DNA of 64,000 nucleotides from Holophagales bacterium (GTDB taxonomy: Bacteria; Acidobacteriota; Thermoanaerobaculia; Multivoradales; Multivoraceae): contig VXVC01000004.1 of NCBI GenBank assembly GCA_009836625.1, positions 953,037 to 1,017,036 of the forward strand. The letters run 5' to 3'. Positions 47,651 to 56,973 of this stretch are shown one piece after another. A program made the position numbers and the translations under genes. The notes beneath the pieces are model-generated. The model did not search any database, was not told the DNA's origin, and worked only from the letters and a program-made list of their open reading frames with translations. The first letter of the stretch is position 1; each line of letters begins with the position of its first letter.

Positions 47651-48724
47651 TCAGTCTTCCCGCCGTGCGGTAAGCCACTGCTCCACCGCCCGCCTGGCCG
47701 GATCCTCGAGCCACGGCAGGACGCCGAGGTTGCCTTCGCGGGCGGCGGCTTCGATCTCGATTTCGTCCCGGTCGAGGAAGCGTGCGGCCCGGTAGTAGGC
47801 GTCGCCGCCGGTGACGGCGACGTCGCCGAGCTCGATCAGGTGGCCCGCGAGTTCGCGGGCGAGGCGGAGTCTTGCAGGCAGCGGTGGCGCGGGCAGCGGC
47901 CGCGGCAGGCGATGTTCGAGACCGGCGGCTTCGGCGGCAGTTCGGAAGGCCGACTCGTCCGGGGGCGAATCGTCACCGTGAAACACGGCGTCGAAGGCCT
48001 CGGGCCACGTCCGTTCCAGACGTTCGGCGAGGAGGTGGCGCTCGCGGGCATCGAACGTCATCGCGCGGGGCACGACGCGACGCGCCCCGGCGGCCACGAG
48101 CCGGGGCATGGCCGTCTCCAGGACCCCCGGTCGGTCCGTCCAGCCACCGACGAGGGGCCAGACGAGAGTGGCGTGCCGGGCCGGGACTGGCGCGAATGGC
48201 AGGTCGGGCTGGGGACCCTCGAGTAGCTTCTCCTGCAGCAGGGCCGCCTCCGCAACCAGGCAGTCAAGCAGGTCGACAGCGACGATGGCGTTTTCGGGAA
48301 GCTCGGCGGCCGCGACGACAACGGGGCTGAGGGGGCTGACGCCGGACGCGGGCTGCGGCGAATGAGGGGCGTACTGCCGCAGCCATTGCCAACCGGCGGC
48401 CAGCGCGACCGAAACGCCTCCCGCCACGACGTGCAGAACGAGGGGCGCGCCGGCAGCGGCCGCGGCCTCGACGATCGCTGCGCGGAGCGGAGCGGAGTCG
48501 GCCGGGAGCGGGGGAACGTAGACGACGTCGGCGGCCCTGCGGACGAGTCGCCAAACGTCGGAGGCGGCCGGCGCCGGTCCGGTGTCCGCGGTCCGCAATC
48601 CGCCGGTGGCGAAATCGCAGCATAGCCGTCCGTCGTCCCCGACCAGCGGCCAGCGGGAGAAACTGTGACGGATCCAGAGGTTCGCGGGTTCGGCGACGTG
48701 CTCCCGAAGCGTGAGGGACGTCAC
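47651..48724 (-). CDS. uncharacterised protein, possible degenerate radical-SAM-like fold
   Basis: A 357-residue protein I do not recognise. There are no signal peptide or membrane segments. The alternation of Val/Ala-rich strands and helices suggests an alpha/beta barrel. One block (about residues 189-250, with WPLVGGWTD, AAGARRVVPRAM and LERTWPEAF) resembles the pattern after the strand-helix repeats of spore-photolyase-like radical-SAM proteins (PLIPGLTD, AGA, then a helix ending in a Pro). But the CxxxCxxC cluster motif is absent; only CC near residue 36 is present. It lies four bases after ribE and six before the HAD gene, so it is part of that transcript. Confidence 0.6.
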   Translation of the reverse strand: MTSLTLREHVAEPANLWIRHSFSRWPLVGDDGRLCCDFATGGLRTADTGPAPAASDVWRLVRRAADVVYVPPLPADSAPLRAAIVEAAAAAGAPLVLHVVAGGVSVALAAGWQWLRQYAPHSPQPASGVSPLSPVVVAAAELPENAIVAVDLLDCLVAEAALLQEKLLEGPQPDLPFAPVPARHATLVWPLVGGWTDRPGVLETAMPRLVAAGARRVVPRAMTFDARERHLLAERLERTWPEAFDAVFHGDDSPPDESAFRTAAEAAGLEHRLPRPLPAPPLPARLRLARELAGHLIELGDVAVTGGDAYYRAARFLDRDEIEIEAAAREGNLGVLPWLEDPARRAVEQWLTARRED

Positions 48725-48728
48725 TTGA

Positions 48729-49364
48729 CTACTTCGACTCGAGCGCGGCAGCGACCGCTGCCTCCACCGCCTTCTGGACGTAACGGGCGAGGACGTCTCC
48801 CTCCACGTTCACCCGGTCGCCCGGCTTCAGACCGCCAAGGGTCGTCACCTCGAGGGTGTGCGGGATCAGCGCCACGTCGAAGGTCCGTTCGTCGAGCGCC
48901 GCGACGGTCAGGCTCACGCCGTCGATCGTAATGCTGCCCTTGAGCACGACGCCCGCCTCTAACCCGGCCGGAACGTTGAACGTGACGACGCGGTGGTCCC
49001 CCTGCTCCTCCACCCGCGTTACCCGGGTCGTCGTGTCGACGTGCCCCTGGACCCAGTGGCCGCCCAACGGGTCGCCTGCCGAGAGCGGCGGCTCGAGGTT
49101 CACCTCGTCGCCGGCGCGCAGCGCGCCGAGCGTCGTTCGGCTCAACGTCTCCGGAGACAGGTCGAACACGGTTCGCGCGGCTCCATCCACCTCGTCCTGC
49201 TCCACCACGGTCAGGCACACGCCCGCTATGGCGATGCTGGCGCCCAGATCGAGCTTCGCGGCCAGCGCCGCCGAGTGTCCGACGACCAGGCGCGCGCCCC
49301 CCCGGTCGGACACCCCGGGCGCCTCGACTACCCGCCCACGCTCCGTGACAATTCCGGTAAACAT
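48729..49364 (-). CDS. ribE: riboflavin synthase alpha chain
   Basis: A 211-residue enzyme dismutating lumazine to riboflavin. Two tandem lumazine-binding barrels: the first starts MFTGIVTERGRV with GASIAIAGVCLTV, the second has GHWVQGHVDTT and GSITIDGVSLTV. Ends with the trimerisation helix. The ATG at 49364 lies within the end of ribD (37-base overlap). Co-transcribed with ribD. Confidence 0.96.
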   Translation of the reverse strand: MFTGIVTERGRVVEAPGVSDRGGARLVVGHSAALAAKLDLGASIAIAGVCLTVVEQDEVDGAARTVFDLSPETLSRTTLGALRAGDEVNLEPPLSAGDPLGGHWVQGHVDTTTRVTRVEEQGDHRVVTFNVPAGLEAGVVLKGSITIDGVSLTVAALDERTFDVALIPHTLEVTTLGGLKPGDRVNVEGDVLARYVQKAVEAAVAAALESK

Positions 49365-50497
49365 CCCTGCCTGTAGCCTAAGAGAATCACGTCCGGTCCG
49401 CGCCTGCTGACTCGCAGTTCGTCCAGGCGCAAGGCGTCGGCCAGCCGCCGCGGTCCCTCGCCGCCCAAAGGACCGGGCGCCGCCGCGCCGCCGATCAGAA
49501 CGGGCGCGCAGCACACCGCCGCTCGGTCCCACAGCCCGGAGCCGGAAAAGGCGGCGAGCACTTCCCCGCCACCCTCGACCAGCACGCTGGAGACCCCACG
49601 GTCGAAGAGGTCCTCCAGCACATCGGCCGGCTCGACGGCGGAAAGGGCCAATACCTCGGCGCCGGCGCTGCGCAGCCGATCGCGCCGCGTCGCCCAATCG
49701 CCAGCGTCCGCCGACGTCGAGGAGCCGATCTCCCGCGGAGCCTCCGTGTAGATGACGACCGGTCCCTCGAGCTCGAACATCCGCGCCGTGGACGACAGCC
49801 GCAGCCGCCGATCGAGCACTACCCGCAGGATCGGCCCCTCGGCCCGGCCCAGCCGCCGGTTCAGCCGTGGATCGTCGGCCAGCGCGGTGCCGCTGCCGAC
49901 GACGATCGCCTGGTGCTCCTCCCGCAGGTCGAGTGCCCACTTCCTGCCCTGCTCTGACGAGATCCACTGGCTGTCGCCGGTTGCCGTCGCGATCCGTCCG
50001 TCCAGGCTCATTGCCCACTTGAGGGTCACCGCCGGCCGCCGATGCACGACCCGGGTCAGGAACGGAACGTTCATCTCCACCGCCTGCCCGGCAAGCAGGC
50101 CGCCCTCGACCCGGACGCCCACGGCGCGTAGCCGGTTCCCGCCGCCGCCCGTCACCTCCGGGTTCGGATCGCGGTGGGCAAAGACCACGCGCTTGACGCC
50201 GGACTCGATGACCCGGTCAGCGCAGGGCGGCGTGCGCCCGTGATGGTTGCAGGGTTCGAGGGTCACGTAGAGCGTGCCGTCCAACGCCGTGTTTCCAGCG
50301 ACTCGCAGCGCGGCCGCCTCCGCGTGTTCTCCACCCGCCTGGCGATGCCAACCCTCGCCGACGATCGCACCGCCGTTCGTGACAACCGCCCCGACCATCG
50401 GGTTCGGCGCCACGGTGTAGCGGCCGCGGCGCGCCAGAGTCAGCGCACGGGCCATCGCCCGCTCATCGCTCGGACTGAATCCCGGCCCCTCGCTCAT
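49328..50497 (-). CDS. ribD: bifunctional riboflavin deaminase/reductase RibD
   Basis: A 389-residue fusion for the second and third steps of riboflavin synthesis. The N-terminal deaminase has the zinc site HAE (58-60) with Cys83 and Cys92 in LEPCNHHGRTPPC. The reductase domain has PAVTLKWAMSLDGRIA and VLVEGGGEVLAAF. The ATG overlaps the ftsY stop (ATGA). No FMN riboswitch can precede it, because ftsY coding sequence is immediately upstream. Confidence 0.96.
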   Translation of the reverse strand: MSEGPGFSPSDERAMARALTLARRGRYTVAPNPMVGAVVTNGGAIVGEGWHRQAGGEHAEAAALRVAGNTALDGTLYVTLEPCNHHGRTPPCADRVIESGVKRVVFAHRDPNPEVTGGGGNRLRAVGVRVEGGLLAGQAVEMNVPFLTRVVHRRPAVTLKWAMSLDGRIATATGDSQWISSEQGRKWALDLREEHQAIVVGSGTALADDPRLNRRLGRAEGPILRVVLDRRLRLSSTARMFELEGPVVIYTEAPREIGSSTSADAGDWATRRDRLRSAGAEVLALSAVEPADVLEDLFDRGVSSVLVEGGGEVLAAFSGSGLWDRAAVCCAPVLIGGAAAPGPLGGEGPRRLADALRLDELRVSRRGPDVILLGYRQGCLPELSRSVGG

Positions 50498-51480
50498 CCG
50501 AAGAGAGCGGCCGCGAAGGACCGCGGATCGAAGTCGACCATGTCCTCGACCGCCTCGCCTACGCCCAGCCAGGCAACGGGCAGACGCAGATCGCGCGCGA
50601 TCGCCACCGCCATGCCGCCCTTGGCGGTGCCGTCGATCTTGGCCAGGAAGACGGCGTCGAGCGGGGCGGCGGCGCCGAACTCACGCGCCTGCACCAGGGC
50701 GTTGTGCCCGGTTCCCGCGTCGACGACGAGAAGGTTGCTCACCCGCCAGCTCCGGCCCTCGGCTTCCGCCGACGCCCGCCGCGCCACCCGATGCACCTTC
50801 GCCAGCTCGTCCATCAGTTGGCCGCGCGTGTGAAGCCGGCCGGCCGTGTCGACGATCAGGTGGTTCACGCCGCGAGCCCTGGCCGCCTGCACCGCATCGA
50901 ACACGAGCGCTGCCGGATCGCCTCCCGGCGGACGGCGCACGACCTCGACTCCGAGCCGCTCGCCCCAGACCTGGAGCTGCTCGGCCGCGGCCGCCCGGAA
51001 GGTGTCCGCCGCCGCGAACAGCACCCGCTCGCCGCGCGCCAGGGAAGCGTGGGCCAGCTTGGCGGCGGAAGTCGTCTTGCCCGAGCCGTTGACGCCGACC
51101 ATCAGGGTGATCCGCGGCGGCGGCGGCCACTCGGCCCGCGGCGCGTCGAGGAGCAGGACCGCCACCTCGTCGACCAGCAACTGCCGGAGCCCGACCTCAT
51201 CGCCACGCGCGACGGATCCGGAGCGCACCGCGGACCGGAGGCGCTCGACCAGCTCGAGCGATGTCTCGACTCCGAGGTCCGCCTCGATCAGGGTCTCCTC
51301 GAGTTGCTCCAGGACGCCCTCGTCGATCCGCTGGTCGTTCCCGAGCACGGCGCCGATCCGGCCGGAAAGCCCCTTCCGGGTACGGCCGAGACCCCGGCGC
51401 AGCCGATTCCACAGCCCGCCCGATCGAAGCTCGTCCCCGGACGCCTGCAGGGCTGTTCCGCCGCCAAAGTCCGCGCTCAT
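50494..51480 (-). CDS. ftsY: signal recognition particle receptor FtsY
   Basis: A 328-residue SRP GTPase. N domain about 20-115, then the G domain: GVNGSGKTT (129-137), ADTFRAAAAEQL, DTAGRLHT, and the late FLAKIDGTAKGG and LGVGEAVEDMVDF. It has only a short N-terminus before the NG core, lacking the long acidic A domain of E. coli FtsY, so membrane targeting likely uses the short amphipathic start (LWNRLRRGLGRT). The ATG at 51480 overlaps the aroB stop (ATGA). Confidence 0.95.
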   Translation of the reverse strand: MSADFGGGTALQASGDELRSGGLWNRLRRGLGRTRKGLSGRIGAVLGNDQRIDEGVLEQLEETLIEADLGVETSLELVERLRSAVRSGSVARGDEVGLRQLLVDEVAVLLLDAPRAEWPPPPRITLMVGVNGSGKTTSAAKLAHASLARGERVLFAAADTFRAAAAEQLQVWGERLGVEVVRRPPGGDPAALVFDAVQAARARGVNHLIVDTAGRLHTRGQLMDELAKVHRVARRASAEAEGRSWRVSNLLVVDAGTGHNALVQAREFGAAAPLDAVFLAKIDGTAKGGMAVAIARDLRLPVAWLGVGEAVEDMVDFDPRSFAAALFG

Positions 51481-52646
51481 GGCGAACCCCCGCTCGCCGG
51501 AGCGCGTGAAGCGTCGAGGAAGGTCTCGAGTTCGCTCCGCACCAACGTCGGATCTAGACCGGAGACGATCTCGCCCCGTCCGGGCGCCGCCGGCAGAATC
51601 CACACCAGACCGCTCTCGCGGGCCTTCTTGTCCCGGCCCATCGCCTCGATCAGGCGGTCCGCGTCGAGCCGCACGCCCAGCTCCTGCTCGACGTCCTCGA
51701 GCGCCGGCGGCCGGAGCCGATCAATCAGGCGACGCAGCCGCGCCGCGAACTCCGGATCCAGTCCGCGCCGCCGAGCCAGGCGGAGGGCGAACCTCATCCC
51801 GTGGCCCACCGCATCGCCGTGGCGCAGTCCGCGGTAGCCGAACTCCGACTCGATCGCATGTCCCAGCGTGTGTCCGAAGTTGAGCAGCCGGCGGCGGTCA
51901 CCCTCCTCGAGATCCGCCTCGACCACGTCCAGCTTGGCCCGGATGGAGGCCGCGACGACCGGAGTCAGCACCTCGGCGTCCACGGCGAGCAGACGATCCA
52001 GCGACTCCTCCACCAGCGCCAGCAGATCGAGGTCCAGCAGCGCCGCCATCTTGATCACCTCGAACAGGCCGGCTCGAAGCTCCGCGGCCGGCAGGCTCCG
52101 CAGGCAGTCGATGTCGGCGAGCACGAAGCGCGGGTGGTGGAAGGCCCCGACCGTGTTCTTGCCGCCGGCCAGGTCGACCCCCGTCTTTCCGCCGACCGAC
52201 GCATCGACCTGTGCCAGCAGCGTCGTCGGGATCTGCATGTAGTGGATGCCACGCAGGAACGAGGCCGCGGCGAAGCCTCCGAGATCGCCGACGGCGCCGC
52301 CGCCGAGCGTGACGAGACGGCTGTCCCGCTTGCCGCCGCGATCGAGCATCCGCTGCCAGACGGAGGCGGCGCACTCCACCGTCTTCGCCGCCTCACCGTC
52401 CGGCACCTCGAGCGTCTCGACCCGTGCGGCCGGCTCGAGCAGCTTCCTCGCCGCGGCGCCACAGTGGCGGTCCGGGACCTTGCTGGTCACCAGAAACACG
52501 GTCCGGCCCCGGCACCACTCCGCTACCTCACTCAGCGCGCCGGCCCCGGCTGAAGCCAGAAGACCCGGCCCGACCAGGATGTCGCTCACGCCGCGAGGGT
52601 GCGCGAGGGTCAGGCGACGCGGCGCGTCCGGAACGGAGTCCACCAT
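51477..52646 (-). CDS. aroB: 3-dehydroquinate synthase
   Basis: A 389-residue NAD- and zinc-dependent enzyme of the shikimate pathway. LGGGAVGDLGGFAA, IPTTLLAQVDASVGGKTGVDL, KNTVGAFHHP and the zinc-site RRLLNFGHTLGHAIE are present. SD GGGAGG lies just before the ATG. The last 30 residues are slightly variable but length is normal. Confidence 0.96.
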   Translation of the reverse strand: MVDSVPDAPRRLTLAHPRGVSDILVGPGLLASAGAGALSEVAEWCRGRTVFLVTSKVPDRHCGAAARKLLEPAARVETLEVPDGEAAKTVECAASVWQRMLDRGGKRDSRLVTLGGGAVGDLGGFAAASFLRGIHYMQIPTTLLAQVDASVGGKTGVDLAGGKNTVGAFHHPRFVLADIDCLRSLPAAELRAGLFEVIKMAALLDLDLLALVEESLDRLLAVDAEVLTPVVAASIRAKLDVVEADLEEGDRRRLLNFGHTLGHAIESEFGYRGLRHGDAVGHGMRFALRLARRRGLDPEFAARLRRLIDRLRPPALEDVEQELGVRLDADRLIEAMGRDKKARESGLVWILPAAPGRGEIVSGLDPTLVRSELETFLDASRAPASGGSP

Positions 52647-52665
52647 GCCGACCTCCCTCGCGTTC

Positions 52666-54426
52666 CTAGCCGCCGCGCGGGCGAACCCGCAGCCCGAGTT
52701 CCAGCAACTGTTCCTGGTCCACCGTCGACGGCGCCTCCGTCATCAGGCACACCGCCGAGGCCGTCTTCGGAAAGGCGATCACGTCGCGCAGAGAGGCGGC
52801 GCCGGCCATCAGCATGACGATCCGGTCGACGCCGAGGGCGATCCCGCCGTGAGGCGGCGCGCCGTAGCTCAGGGCCTCGAACAGGAAGCCGAAGCGACGC
52901 TCGGCCTCCGCGGCGTCGATCCCGAGCACGGCCAGCACGCGCTTCTGGACGTCCCGGTCATGGATCCGGATGGAACCGCCGCCGATCTCGTTGCCGTTCA
53001 GCACCACGTCGTAGGCGCGTGAGAGAACCGATCCCGGGTCGCTCTCCAACCGGTCGAGGTGCTCCATTCGCGGCGAGGTGAACGGATGGTGGGTCGCGTT
53101 CCATCGTCCTTCGTCGCCGTTCCAGGTCACCAGCGGGAAGTCGTGGACCCAAAGGAACTCGTGCGCGTCCTCCCGCATGTGCCCGAAGCGGCGTCCGACC
53201 TCGACCCGCAGGGCGCCGAGCGCCGCCGCCGCGGTCGGCGCCGGTCCGGCGACCAGCAGGCCCAGGCCGCCTTCCTCGACACCGAGACGATCGGCCAGGG
53301 TCTCGACCTGGCCGTCCGTCAGCGCGCCCTTGACCAGGAACGAGGGTACGCCGCCGTCCCGCTTGACCCAGAGGACACCCGCGGCGCCGTGCCGGCGGGC
53401 GATGTCGGCGTACTCGTCGACCTGGCGACGGCTGGAGGAAGCGGCTCCCGGAATGTGGACTCCACGCACGACGCCGCCCGAAGCGGTCGCGGCCTGGAAG
53501 GCTCGAAACCCCGTCTCCTGCAGGCAGTCCGTCACGTCCTCGATCTCGAGATCGACCCGCAGATCGGGACGATCGTTGCCGTAGCGGAGTACCGCGTCGT
53601 CGTAGGAGAGGCGCGGGTACGACGCGGGCGGTTCAATCCCGGCCAGCGGGAACACGCGGGCGAACAGCCCCTCGACCAGGCGGTAGACGTCCTCTTCGTC
53701 GACGAAGGACATCTCGACATCGATCTGCGTGAACTCAGGCTGGCGGTCGGCGCGCAGGTCCTCGTCGCGGAAACAGCGGGCGAACTGGACGTAGCGCTCG
53801 AGCCCGCTGACCATCAGGATCTGCTTGAACAACTGCGGCGACTGCGGCAAGGCGTAGAAGTTTCCGTGGTTCAGGCGACTCGGCACGAGATAGTCGCGGG
53901 CGCCTTCCGGCGTCGAGCGGGTGAGCATCGGCGTCTCGACGTTCACGAACCCCTGCTCGCGGAAGTAGGCGAGAGACTCGATCGTGAAGTCGGAGCGCAG
54001 CCGCAGGTTGCTTTGCAGCGCGTTCCGGCGGAGGTCGAGGAAGCGGTACTTGAGCCTGGTCTCCTCACTGGCGTCCTGCGCGCCCTCCACGCCGAACGGC
54101 ATCGGCTCCGAGCGGCCGAGAACGCGGCCGCTCGCGACCTGGATCTCGATCTCGCCGGTGGCCATCTTCGGGTTCACCTTGTCGGGGTCCCGGCGAACCA
54201 CCTTGCCCTCGACCTCGACGACCCACTCGAGGCGCGCGGGCTGGAGAGCCTCGGCCGCCTCCGGCGTGGTTTCAGGGTGAACGACCGCCTGAACGACGCC
54301 GCTCCGGTCGCGCACGTCGAGGAAGATGACGCCGCCGTGATCGCGCCGGCGATGGACCCATCCCTGGACCTTTGTCTGCCGGCCGACCTGGTCGGCGGTC
54401 AGCGTTCCTGCCTGCGTTCTCGTCAC
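52666..54426 (-). CDS. aspS: aspartyl-tRNA synthetase, bacterial type, probably non-discriminating
   Basis: A 586-residue class II synthetase: OB anticodon domain (1-105), catalytic core with DYLVPSR, LPQSPQLFKQ, FRDEDLRADRQPEFTQID, a GAD insertion (about 280-420), then THHPFTSPR and the motif 3 GGIALGVDRIVML. His30 in RRRDHGG corresponds to the His that marks non-discriminating AspRS in Pseudomonas aeruginosa (Leu in the E. coli enzyme), so it may also charge tRNA-Asn for GatCAB. GTG at 54426 with AAGGAAC upstream is chosen; the upstream in-frame start adds non-conserved residues. Confidence 0.96.
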   Translation of the reverse strand: MTRTQAGTLTADQVGRQTKVQGWVHRRRDHGGVIFLDVRDRSGVVQAVVHPETTPEAAEALQPARLEWVVEVEGKVVRRDPDKVNPKMATGEIEIQVASGRVLGRSEPMPFGVEGAQDASEETRLKYRFLDLRRNALQSNLRLRSDFTIESLAYFREQGFVNVETPMLTRSTPEGARDYLVPSRLNHGNFYALPQSPQLFKQILMVSGLERYVQFARCFRDEDLRADRQPEFTQIDVEMSFVDEEDVYRLVEGLFARVFPLAGIEPPASYPRLSYDDAVLRYGNDRPDLRVDLEIEDVTDCLQETGFRAFQAATASGGVVRGVHIPGAASSSRRQVDEYADIARRHGAAGVLWVKRDGGVPSFLVKGALTDGQVETLADRLGVEEGGLGLLVAGPAPTAAAALGALRVEVGRRFGHMREDAHEFLWVHDFPLVTWNGDEGRWNATHHPFTSPRMEHLDRLESDPGSVLSRAYDVVLNGNEIGGGSIRIHDRDVQKRVLAVLGIDAAEAERRFGFLFEALSYGAPPHGGIALGVDRIVMLMAGAASLRDVIAFPKTASAVCLMTEAPSTVDQEQLLELGLRVRPRGG

Positions 54427-54480
54427 GTGCGTGTTCCTTGCCGAGCCGCTCCTGACTCGAACCGCCGATCCTCGCACAAG

Positions 54481-55767
54481 TCAGGCGGAAATTCTCGTCG
54501 CCACCACGTCGACGAACTCGTCGCGCTGGATGGTCTCCTGAGTGCCGTTCTCAAAGTCCCGTAGGACGACGGTGCCGGCTGCCACTTCATCCTCGCCGAT
54601 GAGGACGACCCACCGGCAGCCGCGACGGTTAGCCTGTTTCAGTCCAACCTTGAGGGGCCTTAGGGCATCGAACTCGCAGATGGCCGTGATACCGGCCGCG
54701 CGCAATGCCTGGGACAGCTCCAGACCGTGACGCCGGTAGGAGGCTCCCACTGGTACCACACAAACCGGCTCTTGCGGGCTTGCGCCGGAGACACGCCTAC
54801 CCGGATACAAGTGGCGGAACAGCGAAACCAACCGATCTTCACCGATCGCGAAGCCAATACCCGGCACGCTCGGACCGCCCAAATCGGCGATCAGGCCGTC
54901 ATACCGACCGCCACCCAGAATGGCGTCCTGCGCACCCAGAGACACCGATGTGATCTCGAACACGGTCCGTGTGTAGTAGTCGAGGCCTCGAACCAGCCTG
55001 TTGTCGATTTCGAAGTCGACATCGAACCGTGCCAGTTGCTCGCATACGACCTCGAAGTGGCTTTGCGCAGCGCTCCCCAGCACCTCCCGCAGCCTCGGCG
55101 CACCCTCGAGAAGCTCTCGCTCCTTGGGCGCCTTCGTGTCCAGGATGCGGAGAGGGTTTGTCTCCAATCGGCGCAGACTGTCCGCGCCCAGATCGTCCCG
55201 ATGCGGTTCGAGGTACTCGCGCAGACGCCGCGAGTAGCGCCGCCGGCATTCCGGGTCGCCAACCGAGTTCAGGCCCACCTCGAGGTCCTGAAAGCCGACT
55301 TCCTCCAGGAACCGCAGCAACATGACCAGTAGCTCCACGTCACTGTAGGGCCCCGGATCGCCGATCAACTCCGCGCCGATCTGGTTGAACTGCCGGTAGC
55401 GGCCAGCCTGCGGACGCTCGTAGCGAAAGTAGGGTCCCATGTAGAAAACCTTGACCGGCTGCGGCCAGGACGCCATGTCGTGTTCCAGGTAAGCGCGTGC
55501 TACAGGCGCCGTGCCTTCCGGGCGAAGCGACAGGCTGCGACCCTTCTTGTCGTCGAAGCTGTACATCTGCTTGCCGACGATCTCACTGGCCTCGCCGACC
55601 CCCCGCACGAACAGCTCCGTGTCCTCTACCACCGGAGTACGTACCTCGTGGTAGCCGTACAGGGAGAACACGCGGCGCGCGGTCTCCTCCACCTCCGCGA
55701 AGGCGGGAGCTTCGTCGACCAAGTCCCGCATGCCCTTGACGGACTGGAATCGCCGCTTCACAGCCAT
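54481..55767 (-). CDS. hisS: histidyl-tRNA synthetase
   Basis: A 428-residue class II enzyme: SVKGMRDL at the N-terminus, motif 2 FYMGPYFRYERPQAGRYRQF, the histidine motif LVRGLDYYTRTVFE, motif 3 GIGFAIGEDRL, and a C-terminal anticodon-binding domain (about 325-428). The ATG has TACGAT six bases upstream and no SD. aspS follows after 54 bases, a common order. Confidence 0.96.
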   Translation of the reverse strand: MAVKRRFQSVKGMRDLVDEAPAFAEVEETARRVFSLYGYHEVRTPVVEDTELFVRGVGEASEIVGKQMYSFDDKKGRSLSLRPEGTAPVARAYLEHDMASWPQPVKVFYMGPYFRYERPQAGRYRQFNQIGAELIGDPGPYSDVELLVMLLRFLEEVGFQDLEVGLNSVGDPECRRRYSRRLREYLEPHRDDLGADSLRRLETNPLRILDTKAPKERELLEGAPRLREVLGSAAQSHFEVVCEQLARFDVDFEIDNRLVRGLDYYTRTVFEITSVSLGAQDAILGGGRYDGLIADLGGPSVPGIGFAIGEDRLVSLFRHLYPGRRVSGASPQEPVCVVPVGASYRRHGLELSQALRAAGITAICEFDALRPLKVGLKQANRRGCRWVVLIGEDEVAAGTVVLRDFENGTQETIQRDEFVDVVATRISA

Positions 55768-55773
55768 GGCGCG

Positions 55774-55779
55774 ATCGTA
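55774..55779 (-). promoter_or_regulatory. -10-like TACGAT before hisS
   Basis: TANNNT hexamer on the minus strand exactly six bases before the hisS ATG, with no SD between; fits a leaderless hisS-aspS transcript. Confidence 0.45.
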
Positions 55780-55832
55780 TCCACCCCGGAGTCGATTCCC
55801 GGTGGTAGCGTCCCGGCAGGGACGAACCGCCC

Positions 55833-56966
55833 GTGCAGATCGAACTCTCCGAACGCCAACGCGCCACCGTTGCCGCCGCCGCGACCATCGCCGCGGCCGC
55901 CGTCATCCTGGCCGCGGTCGTCGCGCTGTTCTGGGCTATCGGTTCCTTCTTCGCCGCGTTCTCGAACGTCTTCCTGCCGCTCGCGGTGGCGGCCGTTCTG
56001 GCGTTCGTGCTCCGGCCCTACTACGAACTGCTGAACGAGCGGCTGCGGTTGCCGAAGATCCTGGCAGTAGCGGCCGTTCTGCTGTCCCTGCTCCTTCCTG
56101 TCGCCGGTTTCGCCTGGTTCTTCGGCGCCCTGGCCGCGTCACAGATGACGGGGTTGATCGACGCGTTACCCGACGCATCGGATCGCGTAGTGGACTGGGT
56201 AACCGAGACCTTGCCGGCGCTCAACGAACTCACGGAAACGAATCCGTTCGCGAGCCGGGTCCGTGAGGCGATCGAGAATCTCGATCCGGCGAGCCTGCTG
56301 CCAGGCTTCGAACTCGTCGGCGACACCGCCCTGGACGTCCTCAACAGTGTCGGGGCCGGCCTCGCGTCGCTCTTCGCCTGGGCGGTCCTGCCCGTCTACC
56401 TGTGCTTCTTCCTGATTATCGACCCCGACCGCTTCCGCAAGCTGGACCACCTCTTCCCCTTCCTCAAGCCGAGGACCCGCGAGGACGTCGTCTACCTGAT
56501 TCAGGAGTTCATCGACATCCTGGTCGCCTTCTTCCGCGGCCAGCTCGTCGTCGCCTTCCTCCAGGGAGCGCTGTTCGCCGTCGGCTTCTCGATCGCCGGT
56601 CTGCGCTACGGACTGGTGCTCGGCCTGGCGCTCGGCTTCCTCAACATCATCCCCTACCTCGGCAGCATCGTCGGCCTTGCGGTGGCGCTGCCGATCGGCT
56701 ACTGGCAGGAGGGTGGCGGGCTGACCCTCGTGATCTGGGTGCTCGTCGTCTTCGCGCTCGTCCAGCTCATCGAGGCCTATGTGCTCACCCCCCGGATCAT
56801 GGGCGACCGCACCGGCCTGCACCCGATGGCGATCATCGTCGCCGTCTTCTTCTGGGGCTCGGCGCTCAACGGCATCGCCGGCATGATCCTGGCGATCCCG
56901 CTGACCGCGTTCCTCGTCGTGTTCTGGCGGCTGGCGCGGGAGCGCTACATCGGCGAAGTGGTCTAG
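55833..56966 (+). CDS. AI-2E family transporter (PerM-like permease)
   Basis: A 377-residue inner-membrane protein with about seven hydrophobic segments in the family pattern: an N-terminal pair (about 15-60), a soluble region (about 105-170) and a C-terminal group with FLNIIPYLGSIVGL, VYLCFFLIIDPDRFRK and LTPRIMGDRTGLHPM. Proteins of this family export AI-2, act as Na/H antiporters or have unknown cargo; none can be chosen here. GTG start; TAGCGT about 21 bases upstream may be a -10. Divergent from hisS. Confidence 0.9.
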   Translation: MQIELSERQRATVAAAATIAAAAVILAAVVALFWAIGSFFAAFSNVFLPLAVAAVLAFVLRPYYELLNERLRLPKILAVAAVLLSLLLPVAGFAWFFGALAASQMTGLIDALPDASDRVVDWVTETLPALNELTETNPFASRVREAIENLDPASLLPGFELVGDTALDVLNSVGAGLASLFAWAVLPVYLCFFLIIDPDRFRKLDHLFPFLKPRTREDVVYLIQEFIDILVAFFRGQLVVAFLQGALFAVGFSIAGLRYGLVLGLALGFLNIIPYLGSIVGLAVALPIGYWQEGGGLTLVIWVLVVFALVQLIEAYVLTPRIMGDRTGLHPMAIIVAVFFWGSALNGIAGMILAIPLTAFLVVFWRLARERYIGEVV

Positions 56967-56973
56967 TCCTCAG

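Noticed and set aside
50498..50560. FMN riboswitch before ribD
   Set aside because: ftsY coding sequence is immediately upstream and overlaps the ribD start; there is no room for the aptamer.
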